A DNA stretch of 64,000 bases from Paralithodes platypus (Eukaryota; Arthropoda; Malacostraca; Decapoda; Lithodidae). How positions within the stretch are numbered: the stretch's first letter is position 1; the number at the start of each line of letters is the position of its first letter. Shown piece by piece: positions 21,596-34,142 of this stretch. Where the stretch lies: positions 14,137,468 through 14,201,467 of the forward strand of contig CM064519.1 of NCBI GenBank assembly GCA_032716605.1, given 5' to 3'. Under the pieces are notes generated by a model. The model searched no databases and had not been told where the DNA came from. It was given only the letters and a program-made list of their open reading frames with translations. Made by a program: the position numbers and the translations under genes.

Positions 21596-22601
21596 AGTGG
21601 ATTTACACCGAGTGTTTTTCTTGTACACACACACACACTTAATATACATACATTTTCCTTTAAGGCATCTATACAGTTACACCTCAACAGTCTACAGTAT
21701 ACAGTATTGTTCGCTTTCACAATGATGACAGTCTGTGCAAGGTTACTAATTGGTAAACATTGATGTGTGTGTGAGAGAGAGAGAGACTGTGTACGCTCGT
21801 CTCTCTGTATGTATGTGTGTCTGTATGTGAGCCTGTATGTCGCTGTATGTTTGTGTGGGTGCCTGTGTGTATGTGTGCGTGCGCGTGAGAGTGTGTGTGT
21901 TGGTGTTTGTGTATTCATGTGTATATCTGTGTATGTGTGTGTTAGGTCCAGTTGCCCATATAAGTTAAGCTTCTCTCAATGTTTAGCTTTCACTCGCCAG
22001 GAAAAACATTGACACCTGAATGACACAAAATATCTTAAAATCGCCAAACTAATGGGGCTAAACATGAGGAAAAAGAGGTCCCAGATTACCCCCCCCCCCA
22101 CCCTCCCCTTAAATACAACTACATATTTTCGCTGTTATGTCATGTCACATTATTAGCAACTTCAGCTGAATTTTTATCTCGTATTATAAGATAATTTGCC
22201 CCTCTATCAGACAAAAGAAAGCTTTAATATGTCGATTTTTATTTATACGTGTATATTATGTTTTCTCGAAGACTTTAGACTTGATAGTGTTAAGACAGGT
22301 GTACAGTGGCCCACATAAGTTCTGGTCCTCTCCGCTATCTTATACACAGACAATTTAATATAATGCGCATGATTGAATTATGAGTGTATTTTCTTAGGCA
22401 GTGGTTTACTCATCTGATAATTAAAGGAAACCACACTCATAATTCATTCACACTCATTTTTCTCTCACACATAAGACCATAAAATAAAAATAAAATAGGA
22501 AAAGTGGGGATTGGGCCTGAGCATATAGATAGATAGATATAGATAGATAGATAGACATAAGACCATGACGAGGAACAGAACTCATTTGAGCAACTGTACA
22601 T

Positions 22602-23296
22602 TAGGGAATTTTGATAGTTTATTCTGGCTATCATTAGACGATTTCATACCGCTTAAGAATGATCTGTGGGAATAATAAGGGTAAGGACCAGCTCAATTGT
22701 CCCTCTGACTTTCACATACCCTTCCCAATCTGAATAAAATCGTCTAATAATGACCGGAAAAGAGAAAAGAAATGCGTATTGGATCTGAAAAAGGTTAACA
22801 GGTATACTCCCTTCCAACCGGTTCTCCAGACAAGGAGAGAGAGAGAGTGAGTCTGTCTGTCTGTCTTACTTCCTGGTTTATCTCCCAAGGCCGAAACCGG
22901 GAATGTTATGTAATGTGTGCGTATGTTGGCCCTTTACGGAGGGTCACCGGCTTGTTTTGTTTATCTTTCTCTCCTTTTCCTCTCTTTTCCCTGCTTGTAT
23001 CCATTAGGCCCCATTCAGCCAACTGGTTTAAGACGTTTATCCCCATCCAGATGTCGATATCTTACTGGCGAGCGATAGCAAGCCAGCATTGTATGGAAAA
23101 ATCCGGCGGAGGCATTTTTCTATCGAAAAATTTACAAATTTAGCTTGCTGTCAAAACACAAATATATATATATATGGAAAATATTGACACCTGGATGGGG
23201 GTAAACGTCTTAAAACAGTAGGCTGAATGGGGCCGAATGGATATAAGCCAAAGAGAGAGGGAGAGAAAGATAACAGAAACGAGGTGGGCTCCCTTA
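22602..23296. mobile_element. TTAA-C (22602-22798) and TTAA-B (22935-23296)
   Basis: Duplicates of 11549-11745 and 11880-12241, nearly identical to them. Confidence 0.8.
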
Positions 23297-24638
23297 GCTC
23301 CTTCACTACCGGTGATGTTTTTATAGTTTAATTTCAGCCACATTTGGACGATTTTATGAAGCTCAGGAAGGATATAATCTATCTATCTATCTATTGCCTG
23401 ACGCCGTGGCCACGAACGAACCGCCCCCATGCACCTCTGTCCCCAGTCAGTCGACGCCCCTCCCCCCAACCAGCACCGCCTTCGTTCATGTACTTCCTCA
23501 CTCCATCCTTCCACCTCTCATTCGGTCTACCTCTCCCTCTCTGTCCCTCCACCTCGCTCTCGTACACCCTCTTAGTCATTCTCTCGCTTTCCATACGTTC
23601 CATATGGCCGAACCATCTCAAGTTGTTCCTTTTCACACTTTCCAGCACATCTACCTCCACACCACACCTCCTTCTTACTTCCTCATTAGTCTGTCTATCC
23701 CTCCATGTAACTCCGCACTCACTCCTTAAGTAATTCATTTCCACTGCTCTCACTCTTGGTCTGAGTCTCTCAACCAACGTCCATGCTTCGCTTCCGTAAG
23801 TCAGTGTCGGGATTACCACACTGTCATGCAAGGACTTCTTCACTTCCATACTGACCACCCTATAATATAATATGGTAGCTAAAAGGATTAATTAAGGTAG
23901 TCTGCAGCCTTTTAATGTCTAGACGTTTTACCTAAGCTGAATAAAATCGTCTAATAGTTGCCAACATGTAATGGAAAAGACGTCTGCAGTAATGAACGGG
24001 TTAACCCATTATGTAGCGGCGACGTATTTTTCATTTGATTTCAGCTACATTTAGACGATTTCATTAAGCTTAGGAAAGATATATTATGGTAGCTGCAAGG
24101 ATGAATAATATATATATATAGTCTGTATCTTTTGTTATGGGTAGACGTCCTTCCTAAGCTGAATAAAATCGTCTAATAGTAGCCAGAATAAAGTTAAAAG
24201 GACGGCACCGGTACCAGAAGGGGTTAAGGATTATGACGCAGTTTGGCAGTCTATTTTGGCTATCATTAGACGATTTTATACCGCTTGGGAAGGATCTGTG
24301 TGGATTTGACCCCTTCTGTACCGGCGATGTATTATAAACTTTATTCTGGCTACGTTTAGACCATTTTATTCAGCTTAAAAACGGCCTCCAGCATTTATTA
24401 GGCCTCGAACCATCTCACTTTAACCTTTTCACTACCACAGATCCTTCTTAAACTGCACAAAATCGTCTAAATATAGCTAGAATAACATTGAAATATACGC
24501 CGTCGGTACAGAAGGAATTAAAAGGGTTAAGTCTGTCTCAATGAACCCTCCGACTCCACAAACGCCCTTCCTAATCCTAATAAAATCGTCTAACGGTTGC
24601 CAGAATATACTAGCCAAACGCGTCATGATCTTCGAAGG
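23297..24638. mobile_element. Nested TTAA-C cluster and LINE RTx (duplicate)
   Basis: Same arrangement as 12242-13588: a TTAA-C split by LINE RTx (about 23378-23858, minus), an intact TTAA-C at 24001-24227, and an outer copy 24224-24638 with an inner copy ending at 24530. The inner copy differs from the first version around 24380-24440 by a multi-base replacement, an allele-like difference. Confidence 0.75.
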
Positions 24639-24751
24639 CGTTATAAGGGGAGATGGGTCGTTTTCCTGGACCACTTCCTCCCTCGTGTTTAGCCCCTTTA
24701 GTTTCATAGTTTAAGACGTTCGGCCCATTAGTTTGGCGATTTTAACACCTT

Positions 24752-24782
<31 letters not shown>

Positions 24783-25126
24783 GTAAGGCGGGCCCAGGCA
24801 GCTTGTCTTAAATATAAAGGTCAGCGTATGGTTGATTCTTGACACAAACCTTTATAGGTCACTGTCAGGCAAGATTTACACACGCACACACACACTCACA
24901 CACATACACAATTATACAATTAGGTAAATACACAGACGCACATACACACTCATACACACACATACACAGACGCACACACTCATAAACACTACGACACACA
25001 CACACACACACACTCACACATACACACAAACTTGACTTTAATGACCTTTACTTCCCGCTGGATGGACGGAAGCCAACATGGTTGCTACAGTACAACTCAG
25101 TGTTACAGGAATTCTATTATATATTG

Positions 25127-25349
<223 letters not shown>

Positions 25350-25471
25350 CATAGATACACTGGCCACACAGATCTTACGATCCCTACGAGGTGACCAGGA
25401 CTTAATCCTAATAGAGATAGCAACCCTAAGAGAAAGTGGAAGGAAAGGATAGGAAAGATGAAGGAAGATGA

Positions 25472-25517
<46 letters not shown>

Positions 25518-25574
25518 ATCTCTCTCTCTCTGTAGCCTATAGTATATATATATCAAATATACCTCACAAATACA

Positions 25575-25830
25575 CTAAATGTTTGGTAAGCTTAGGAGTA
25601 GTGGGCGTACCACTACCAACATACAGCATAACTCATCTATAAAACCTTAACCTAACCAAACAACCTAACCTAACCTAACCTAGTATTCATGTAGTACTAG
25701 GTTAGGTTAGGTTAGGTTAGGTTAGGTTAGGTTAGGTTAGGTTAATGTGTTATAGATGATTTATGCTGTATGTCGGTAGTGGTACGCTCACTACTCCTAA
25801 TCTTACCAAATGTTTTTATATACTATATAA
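25575..25830. repeat. TTAGG-containing palindrome (cleaner copy)
   Basis: The left CCTAA block is broken by one CCAAACAA. The right block has about nine uninterrupted GGTTA units. Outer arms: AAATGTTTGGTAAGCTTAGG on the left, CCTAATCTTACCAAATG on the right. The order is CCTAA then TTAGG, the opposite of a head-to-head telomere fusion. Confidence 0.85.
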
Positions 25831-25907
25831 TCGTCTAAGGGTAACCAGAATATGATGAGAACACGTGATGGTGGTGAAGGGGTTAGAGTTAAAGTGTGAG
25901 ATACGGA

Positions 25908-26247
25908 AACCAGCCCTCTATGGTAACGACAATGGGGGCAACAATAATAAACCAGCCCTCTATGGTAACGACAATGGGGGCAACAATAATAAACCAGCCC
26001 TCTATGGTAACGACAATGGGGGCAACAATAATAAACCAGCCCTCTATGGTAACGACAATGGGGGCAACAATAATAAACCAGCCCTCTATGGTAACGACAA
26101 TGGGGGCAACAATAATAAACCAGCCCTCTATGGTAACGACAATGGGGGCAAACAATAAATAAACCAGCCCTCTATGGTAACGACAATGGGGGCAACAATA
26201 ATAAACCAGCCCTCTATGGTAACGACAATGGGGGCAACAATAATAAA
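25908..26247. repeat. Minisatellite, 42-bp unit x 8
   Basis: Eight nearly identical copies of a 42-bp unit. Because 42 is a multiple of three, frames stay open on both strands (KPALYGNDNGGNNN on plus). I do not regard these as proteins. Confidence 0.95.
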
Positions 26248-26431
26248 TCAAGGTAAAGCTCTTGTTGTTCTTCCGGCTGCCAAACAACTCAACCTTCTCA
26301 AGCAATACATATTGTTCTTGGAGTAACTGGAGGGCAAACAAGTATTTTCTTACTCAGACTTCTTCTAGGTTCATATGTACAGTTGCCCACATAAGTTTGG
26401 TTCCTCTCCGTGATGTTGTCAATAGCAATAT

Positions 26432-27885
26432 AGTCTATCTATCTATCTATCTATATGCTCAGGCCCAATCCCCATTATTGGGGGTAGCCGACTCAAGACA
26501 GAGCAAGAACAGGGAAAACACAAAAACAACATAAAACAAAAAATAAACACAGATAAAAAAACACAAACTCACACACATCCAGGTCACCCAGGAGAAGACC
26601 CCGAGACCAGGGTTACCAAGGTCGCTCCAGCACTCCCCCGGCCCCTGACCACCCGGAGAGGTTCCGATCTCGGCAGGCAGACATGCAGCGGAGCCAAAGC
26701 CACAAGCCCTCCCACCACACTTCCAGGCACACCCTTCATATTGATCGTCTCCCCGGGCCAGGCGCCTGATGGACTATTATCTAGTCCAACTTGCGCCCGA
26801 CCCCTTACTCCAAATGACCACGTGTTCACTCAACTATTCACAAGCATTCTTCATTCACTCCTGTCCACCACCACTTCCCCTGCCTGATCTATAGTCATTC
26901 CTCTATCATCCAAAGCCTTTCTTACACAGTCTCTCCATCTCAATGGGGGTCTTCCTGCCCTTCTATCTCCCCTTGTACCTGACTCGCATATTCTCTTTGT
27001 AAGCCTTTCATCTCCCATTCGTTCAACGTTGACCATACCAGCTCAGCACCCTTCTGTCCACTCTGGCTGACAAATGTTCCTGCTGCCCCACTCTCCTACG
27101 TATCTCTTCATTCCTCGATCCGTCTCTACGAGTAACTCCACACATACTCCTCAAGCAGCTCATCTCCATCACATCCAGCCCTCTTTTCTCCTTTTTCTTC
27201 AGAGCCCATGTCTCAGCCCCATACATCACTGTTGGCACAACAATTCCTTGATACAGTGCACTTTTTACTTTTACTCCGAGATTTCTCGTCTTCCACATAC
27301 TTCCCATTGCTCCGAAAACCTTCCTTCCTTCACACACTCTCTGTTTTACCTCCACTTCCATACCTCCACTCCTGCTTATCGTTCCTCCTAGATATTTAAA
27401 ACACTCTACTTGTTCCAATATTTCCCCATCCAGCCTCACATCTAGATTCACCCTATGCTCTCCCCTATTACACACCATTACTTTACTTTTATTGACGTTC
27501 ACCTTCAGTTTCCTCCTTCCACAAACCACACCAAACTCTTTGACTACCCGCTGCAGTTTCTCATCAGAATCTGCCATCAATGCTGTGTCATCAGCGAACA
27601 GCAACTGATTCAACTCCCAATCTCTACCATTCTTTCCTACTAAACCCAATCCTCTTCCCATAGTTCTCCTTTTCACCTCCCTCACCACACCATCCATAAA
27701 CATATTAAACAGCCATGGTGACATTACACAACCCTGTCGCAAACCTACCTTTACCTCAAACCATTCACTCAACTCACCATTTCCTACTCTCACACATGCT
27801 CTGCTCCCTTCATAAAAACTCTTAACTGCTTCTAACAAATTTCCTCCTATTTCAATATAGTGCGTATGATGAATTACAAGTGTAG
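26432..27885 (-). mobile_element. LINE RTy, 5'-truncated, with 3' UTR and (GATA)n tail
   Basis: The minus strand carries RT and the C-terminal domain (27838-26851), then a ~380-bp 3' UTR (CCTGGGTGACCTGGATGTGTG, then CTTGAGTCGGCTACCCCC) ending GGGCCTGAGCATA(TAGA)n at 26432-26460. Tail fragments of the same family lie at 2036, 11446, 43757 and 60711. The element abuts a TTAA-A copy on its 5' side at about 27888. Confidence 0.85.
27023..27838 (-). pseudogene. LINE RTy reverse transcriptase, partial
   Basis: The 271-residue frame has RT motif B (GLRQGCVMSP, residues 32-41) and the catalytic FADD (81-84), then KVNVNKSKVMV, LGGTISRSGG and YGAETWALKKKEK of the thumb and connection region. Motif A with its aspartate and the endonuclease domain are absent upstream, so it is dead by truncation. 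A frame change near 27030 leads into the downstream piece 27036-26851 with GRPPLRWRDCVRKAL. It is a non-LTR retrotransposon, clade not assignable by eye. Confidence 0.85.
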
Positions 27886-27887
27886 TT

Positions 27888-28242
27888 ACTTTTGCTTTTC
27901 AGGACCCTTTTCTCCCTCAAGTTTAGTCCCGTTAGTTTTCAGATTTTAAGACGTTCGGCCCATTAGTTTGGCGATTTTAAGACCTTTCGCCACATTTCTT
28001 TGTCAATGTGTCATTTAGGTGTCGACATTTTCCTGGTGAGCGATAGCGAGCCTGTAATTTAAGAGGAACCAGCCTTTGGCCGGGTTATTCTTCTATCGAA
28101 AAATTTACAACATTTATTTTGAAGGAGGGTCTGGGGGGGGGGGGGGGTATTGGTGGGAAAACTTGATGGAGGTCTAGGGAGCAAACTAAGAAAATAACAA
28201 ACATACACAAAGTATGAAATAAATATGCCCATCCACCCTTAA
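27888..28242 (+). mobile_element. TTAA-A element, 5' end replaced by the LINE junction
   Basis: It runs from CAGGACCCTTTTCTCCCTC through modules and core (GGTGAGCGATAGCGAGCC, TTCTATCGAAAAA) to ATCCACCCTTAA. A G homopolymer lies at about 28132-28147. Confidence 0.75.
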
Positions 28243-28337
28243 CCTACCCACTAGTTGGTTCATATGCCCATCCACCCTTAACCTACCCACTAGTTGGTTC
28301 ATATGCCCATCCACCCTTAACCTACCCTCTAGTTGGT
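28222..28337. repeat. Minisatellite, 39-bp unit x 3, seeded at a TTAA-A end
   Basis: The first unit begins inside the 3' end of the TTAA-A element (ATATGCCCATCCACCCTTAA) and continues into flanking CCTACCCACTAGTTGGTTC. Two more units follow, so the amplified unit spans the element boundary. Confidence 0.85.
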
Positions 28338-28501
28338 TCATTTCTCATTTGTATATACCGGTATGTAAATACCATAAATATCATATAAAAAGAAGCTCTG
28401 GGCTAGTTGGATATCTTGCCTATTGTACCTTAGATCACAAATATAAACAAATATATTTACTCTCATCTGATAGCAATGTAATCTGAGTACAATAGTGTAA
28501 G

Positions 28502-28502
<1 letters not shown>

Positions 28503-28585
<83 letters not shown>

Positions 28586-28610
28586 CGAGAGTGAGAGTGA
28601 GAGGTGTCAT
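28503..28610. repeat. (GA)n microsatellite
   Basis: About 75 bp of pure GA, then GAGAGCGAGA and GAGTGA variants. Confidence 0.95.
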
Positions 28611-28802
28611 GGTATAGCGAAAAGACCTTCACCTTCACTTGTTTGAAGGACCATGAACGACAATAACAAATGACAACAACAAACACTTCCTACAGTAACA
28701 ACAACACGCCCTGGGATGTGAACGGTGTACACAAAACCCTGCAGTCATAATTCAACAGTCCACCAATAAATCTGGTTATTATTGTATGTTGTTTGTATAG
28801 GG

Positions 28803-29193
28803 TTAAGGGGGGATTTATTGGAGAATTTACATATATATTTTTTGTTATTCTTCTTATTATTATGTTTTTTAGTTTCCTTCCTAGACTTCCACCAAGCTTA
28901 AGATAACACCCCCTAGACCCCCTTTCAAGATAACAATGAATTTTTTTGGGTAGACAATTAATGTCCTGGCCAATTGCCGGTTACTCTTCAATTACAGGCT
29001 CGCTCTCGCTCGCCAGGAAAAAATCGACACCAATTGGCACGAAAGGTCTTACAATTTACAGAATTGGGGTGACAGTTCTTATAATCGCCAAAATAATGGG
29101 GCGAACGTCTTAAAATTTCAAAAGCAATGGTGCTAAACATGAGGGAGAAAGGGGGCCAGAAAAACATCCCTTAAGTGGAAATCTCCCCTTAAC
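28803..29193 (-). mobile_element. TTAA-A element, full copy (391 bp)
   Basis: TTAAGGGGGGATTT is the start on the plus strand and TCTCCCCTTAA the end at 29193. A second TTAA lies at 29171. The longer terminal form (TTAAGGGGAGATTTCCACTT) is shared with 51028-51346 and 61699-62035, so a terminal subfamily exists. Confidence 0.8.
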
Positions 29194-29280
29194 CCCTTCA
29201 GTACCGGCGACGTTTAAAAAAAAACTGTACTCTGGCTACTATTAGACGATTTTTTAGTTTCAAAAGGGCCCCAATTCTAG
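29190..29280 (+). mobile_element. TTAA-C left half
   Basis: TTAACCCCTTCAGTACCGGCG and CTATTAGACGATTTTTTAG. It shares the TTAA at 29190 with the TTAA-A element before it. Confidence 0.65.
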
Positions 29281-29394
29281 ATAGCCTTGTCCTTGCCTAA
29301 TATGGACACCACTAATGGAACGCAGATAATTATATATTTTGCATTCAATGTCGTTAGGGGAGACAACATATCAACCCTTTGGCCCCGAGTAAAA

Positions 29395-29475
29395 ACATGT
29401 ATAAATATATATATATATATATACAAATAAATAAATAAATAGATACACAATAAATATTACTACTACTACTACTAC

Positions 29476-29509
<34 letters not shown>

Positions 29510-29535
29510 TAACATAATTAAATAAATATTTAATA
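29395..29535. repeat. AT-rich microsatellites
   Basis: (TA)n, (AAAT)n, (TAC)n and (TAA)n tracts in succession. Confidence 0.9.
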
Positions 29536-29808
29536 AATACAAATGATATGATAATTATACAGAATTGTGAAGCCGTGAATAAAATGGAAACAACATAACA
29601 ACCCTTTGATCCTGAGTACAAATAAAATATAAATATATAAATAAATATAAGCTATATTGTCAAGGCATACATTTAATGGCTTGTGGCCCGAATACTGATT
29701 AAACATTATAATAAAAAAGTTGTTATATTTTTTGTTGACCTTTAATTCTGACACGTCGATTAGTGGTAAAACAAAAATCATCTGACCGAAATTAGAATAT
29801 ATAAATAT

Positions 29809-29897
29809 GAAACGTCTGGATCAAACGTCTGGATCAAACGTCTGGATCAAACGTCTGGATCAAACGTCTGGATCAAACGTCTGGATCAAACGTGGAG
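29809..29897. repeat. 13-bp tandem repeat x 6
   Basis: AAACGTCTGGATC is repeated six times plus a partial unit. Confidence 0.95.
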
Positions 29898-29923
29898 ATT
29901 GCGTCTTTTGGCCGACACCCTAA

Positions 29924-30144
29924 TTAACCCTTTGAAAATCATGATGCATTTTGACATTTTATTCTAGCTATCAATAGATTATTTTATTCAATTTAAGAAG
30001 GATCTGTGGGAAACATAATGGCAAAGACTATCCCAATGAATCCTCCGACGTCCACTTACTTACCCTTCCTAATCTTGAATACAATCGTTGAATAATAGCC
30101 ATAAAACAGAAAATAAATGCGTAATCGGATCTTGAAAGGGTTAA
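29924..30144 (+). mobile_element. TTAA-C palindromic element (221 bp)
   Basis: It begins TTAACCCTTTGAAAATCATG and ends TCTTGAAAGGGTTAA. Terminal CCCTTT/AAAGGG and the internal arms are inverted. Confidence 0.85.
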
Positions 30145-30189
30145 CAAACCGGGCAAGTTGTTAATTACGGAGCACTGGGGAATAAGGTT

Positions 30190-30545
30190 CTTTACACTAG
30201 CTGATCCGACGTCTTCGGGGTTATTAGGGTATATTATCTACTAATTATTGATCATTTTCCTTGCTTTTGCCATTTTCCAGCAATGTATTGTAATTTGTCC
30301 CCCCCTATTAAAACGCTTTCCCGGATAATCTTCAAACTAAAAGATGCCCACCCAAACCTCCTTCAAGCTAAATTTGTATATTCTGCAATAGAAAAATGTC
30401 CCAGGCAAAGGCTGATTTATTCTACGGGGCAGGCTCGCTATCGCTTGCCCAGCAAAAAAGTCGACAACTGAATGGGTTGAATCGTCTTATCATCCCCAAA
30501 CTAATGGGGGGAAACGTCTTTAAATATCCAAACTTGTTACAGGCT
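30190..30545 (+). mobile_element. TTAA-A2 element, degenerate
   Basis: TTACACTAGCTGATCCGACG, CCATTTTCCAGCAATGTATTG and GGCTCGCTATCGCTTGCCC follow the order of the copy at 2324-2722. The right end is unclear. Confidence 0.6.
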
Positions 30546-30779
30546 GATTTAACTTGTATCTCCTTCGGTTAAAAAAACTAATCATATGACCGTAACTAGA
30601 ATATATAATAATTATGATACGTTTGGCTCGGAAGTAATTGGCTCAAACTGTACCTGCTGTATATGGCGTGTGGTGGACTCAACATACTGGGCAAGCTGTT
30701 TGTTGTGCCAGTACCCGGAAAGGAAGGGATGGAGGGAGTCATTAATGGATTGTAAGCTCCAGTACGTGATTTGTAGTGG

Positions 30780-31190
30780 TTCCTCTTTGGTCATTATTTA
30801 TCTATTTGTTTATTTATCTGTTTGGTTAGTTAGTTAGTTAGTTAGTTAGTTTGTTAGTTAGTCAGTGATTTATTTATTTATTTATTTATTTAATTATTCA
30901 TGTTTTGATTTATTTATATATATTTATTAATTTAGTTTGTTAGTTGGTTATTAATCCATCCGTTCTTTCATATAATCAGTCGATATATGTGTCAGTCTGA
31001 CTTGAATGAATGAATTCATTCATTCATTAAGTATGTCAGTTAGTTAGAGAGTTAATTATACATCCATCCTTTCATTCATACAATCAGGCGATCTATAAGT
31101 CAGTCAGTCAGTCAATATGTCAGCTAGCCAGTCAGTCAGTCAGTCAATATGTCAGCTAGCCAGTCAGTCAGTCATTAATCCATATAGTAT
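30780..31190. repeat. Tetranucleotide-rich region (GTTA, TTTA, CATT, CAGT)
   Basis: Successive (TTAG)n, (TTTA)n, (ATTC)n and (AGTC)n tracts. A ~48-bp block (CAATATGTCAGCTAGCCAGT) is repeated twice near 31110-31165. Confidence 0.9.
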
Positions 31191-31194
31191 ACAA

Positions 31195-31569
31195 TTAAGG
31201 GGAGGCAGACCGTTTTTCTGGACTCCCTTCTCCCTAATGTTTAGCCCCACTAGTTTTGAGATTATAAGACGTTCGGCCTATTAGTTTGGCGATTTTAACA
31301 CCTTTCGCCGCATTTCGTTGTCAATTGTAAGACCTTTCGTGCCATTTAGGTGTCGATTTTTTCCTGGCGAGCGATAGCGAGCCTGCAATTTTTAGAGGAA
31401 CCGGCCTTCGGCCATGACATTTTTCTACCGAAAAATGTACAAATTTATCTTGAAGGGAAACACGCCTAGGGAGTGTTTTTCTAAGATTGATGGAGGTCTA
31501 GGGAGGAAACTAAACACATATATGAATAAATGAAATAATAGACCAAACAAACGGTCAGTCTCCCCTTGA
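31195..31569 (+). mobile_element. TTAA-A element, full copy (375 bp)
   Basis: It begins TTAAGGGGAGGCAGACC and ends TCTCCCCTTGA. All modules and the core are present (CGAGCGATAGCGAGC, CCGGCCTTCGGCC, TTTTTCTACCGAAAAA). It sits inside the CAGT-rich tract, which resumes at about 31580. Confidence 0.85.
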
Positions 31570-31929
31570 TCGATATATAGGTCAGTCAGTCAGCTAGTCA
31601 ATCTATTATCAAAGGGTTAAGAAAGCTATTCTTAACAAACCCTACCTGATGACCATATTATATCTAAACTAATATATTAATATAATTATATCTAATATCA
31701 AAACTAACGCACAAACGATTTTAGCCAGCCATCGAAATAAAAGGTTGAGTTTCAGAGAGCCTGGGGAATATGGACGGACAGAAGGGAAGATCTATAAATG
31801 ACGGAGTGGAAAAGATATACGCATCTATAGAATACCAGGGTACCAAACTTTAATCCCAAGGGGGTTCGTGATGATTAGAATAGACAGATAGTGAGACAAA
31901 CAGACAAACAAGCAGACATGCATTCTGTA

Positions 31930-31985
31930 CACATACACACACACACAAACATATACATATATTATGTATATATTATCTCTCTCTC

Positions 31986-32056
<71 letters not shown>

Positions 32057-32060
32057 GAGA
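31930..32060. repeat. CA, TA and GA microsatellites
   Basis: ACACAC at about 31932, (AT)n at 31988-32018 and (GA)n at 32019-32053. Confidence 0.9.
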
Positions 32061-32096
32061 GATAGAGAGATGATAGGTAGCGCCAACGAACTTGAC

Positions 32097-32260
32097 AATA
32101 ATCTTGACCCCTTAACTTCTCATAACTCAAAATGAATGAAAGCAATCGAGCTGACATTTCTATCATTTGGGAAGAGCTCGCCAGGAAATAGGTGTGGACA
32201 TTTACAGTCAATTTGCTCTAGGCCCTTTTGAGTTATGAGAAGTTAAGGGGTCAAGATAAC
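32097..32260. mobile_element. MITE-E copy, ~45-bp inverted termini
   Basis: The left terminus (TCTTGACCCCTTAACTTCTC, ATAACTCAAAA) is the near-perfect reverse complement of the right terminus (TTTTGAGTTATGAGAAGTTA, AGGGGTCAAGA). The interior has CATTTGGGAAGAGCTCGCCAGG. Related copies: 46974-47152 and 47905-48095. Confidence 0.8.
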
Positions 32261-32288
32261 AAGGAAGAGAAGAACCAGGACACAAACT

Positions 32289-32780
32289 ATACTACCCCTT
32301 CCTTCTCTCTAACTGTACTACCCCTTCCTTCTCTCTAACTGTACTACCCCTTCCTTCTCTCTAACTGTACTACCCCTTCCTTCTCTCTAACTGTACTACC
32401 CTTCCTTCTCTCTAACTGTACTACCCCTTCCTTCTCTCTAACTGTACTACCCCTTCCTTCTCTCTAACTGTACTACCCCTTCCTTCTCTCTAACTGTACT
32501 ACCCCTTCCTTCTCTCTAACTGTACTACCCCTTCCTTCTCTCTAACTGTACTACCCCTTCCTTCTCTCTAACTGTACTACCCCTTCCTTCTCTCTAACTG
32601 TACTACCCCTTCCTTCTCTCTAACTGTACTACCCCTTCCTTCTCTCTAACTGTACTACCCCTTCCTTCTCTCTAACTGTACTACCCCTTCCTTCTCTCTA
32701 ACTGTACTACCCCTTCCTTCTCTCTAACTGTACTACCCCTTCCTTCTCTCTAACTGTACTACCCCTTCCTTCTCTCTAAC
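32289..32780. repeat. Minisatellite, 26-bp unit x 19
   Basis: TACTACCCCTTCCTTCTCTC plus TAACTG is repeated about 19 times with almost no divergence (one unit lacks a C near 32400). The strand is strongly pyrimidine-biased. Confidence 0.97.
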
Positions 32781-32789
32781 CATCGTAAT

Positions 32790-33265
32790 ATAATAAAACA
32801 TACAGTATATTCCTACACAATGTCTGGATAAGGTCATGGCATTAAAATAAAAGCTTGAATGTTTGAGTATGCAGTTATTTTGTCCAATAAAACGTGGATA
32901 GGGAACTTCCTGTAAGATACATGTTTGACTTTAAAGTTTTAGTCCATTACTTCAACCAGTGAGCTACAAAAAAAAAAAAAAAATTTACACGAATAAATAA
33001 ATAACTGAACAATTTTATAAATAAATACATAACAAAGGATGACAAATAATTAAATTAAAATAAAGTATAAAATCGCCCCACTCGTTTAGGGTTAAGTGTG
33101 CAGTTTTCATACTTAAACTATGGATGTGTCTTACTAACTTATTATGATTGTCAATTATAAGCTCGGTATCACAGTTAATATGGCAGTCAAAATGGTTCCA
33201 CAGTCGATTTCTGAATAAATATAACAATAGGAATAAGAACAACAATAGAATAATTTAATTATTAA
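32790..33265. other. No recognisable feature
   Basis: AT-rich sequence with a short poly(A) at about 32969-32983. No gene or repeat family recognised. Confidence 0.55.
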
Positions 33266-33268
33266 TAT

Positions 33269-33610
<342 letters not shown>

Positions 33611-33892
33611 TCTCCAAGTATGCTCTCCTTTTCTTCCCCTTTCCTTTATTTTGGGTTCTACTATCTCTACTAGAATTAAGTTCTGACCACCTCACTTAGA
33701 TCGTAAGGTATACTGTATGTGGTCAGTTTATCGATGTAAATATATGCAAATCTCTCAATTTATCTACCTTTCTCTATCACCCCCCGTTCATAGTAATCTG
33801 TCAGTCTGCTTAATTAACTATTTGTATCAATTTATATCTCAATAATAACAACACTACTAATACTACTAGTACTTCTACTACTATACTCTACT

Positions 33893-34092
33893 TTTTTTTT
33901 CCAGCTGATCGTAAATTGAATCTCTTATTAGCTGATTTCTCGATACTTAATGGAAATATATGAAACTACTATGGCTGTGTGTCATATTCATGCCAAGTTT
34001 TCAGAATAACCATCATCTTTCGCTACAAAATCTACCTTATAGCCGAGTAACCAAGATAGAAACATGACAATTTAGGCTCAGCTGGAAACAAA
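33893..34092 (+). mobile_element. MITE-F copy (~200 bp)
   Basis: Left end TTTCCAGCTGATCGTAAATT. The right end, read on the other strand, is TTTCCAGCTGAGCCTAAATT, so there are ~20-bp terminal inverted repeats. A second copy, interrupted by a LINE tail, is at 43664-43990. Confidence 0.65.
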
Positions 34093-34142
34093 ATAGACTA
34101 TACTGCTACTCCTACTACTACTACTACTACTACTATATTGAA

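Noticed and set aside
25865..26341. Open frames on both strands with 14-residue repeats
   Set aside because: They are translations of a 42-bp minisatellite. The period is a multiple of three, so openness carries no information.
29809..29897. CRISPR-like array
   Set aside because: 13-bp direct repeats without spacers in a eukaryotic context. A simple tandem repeat.
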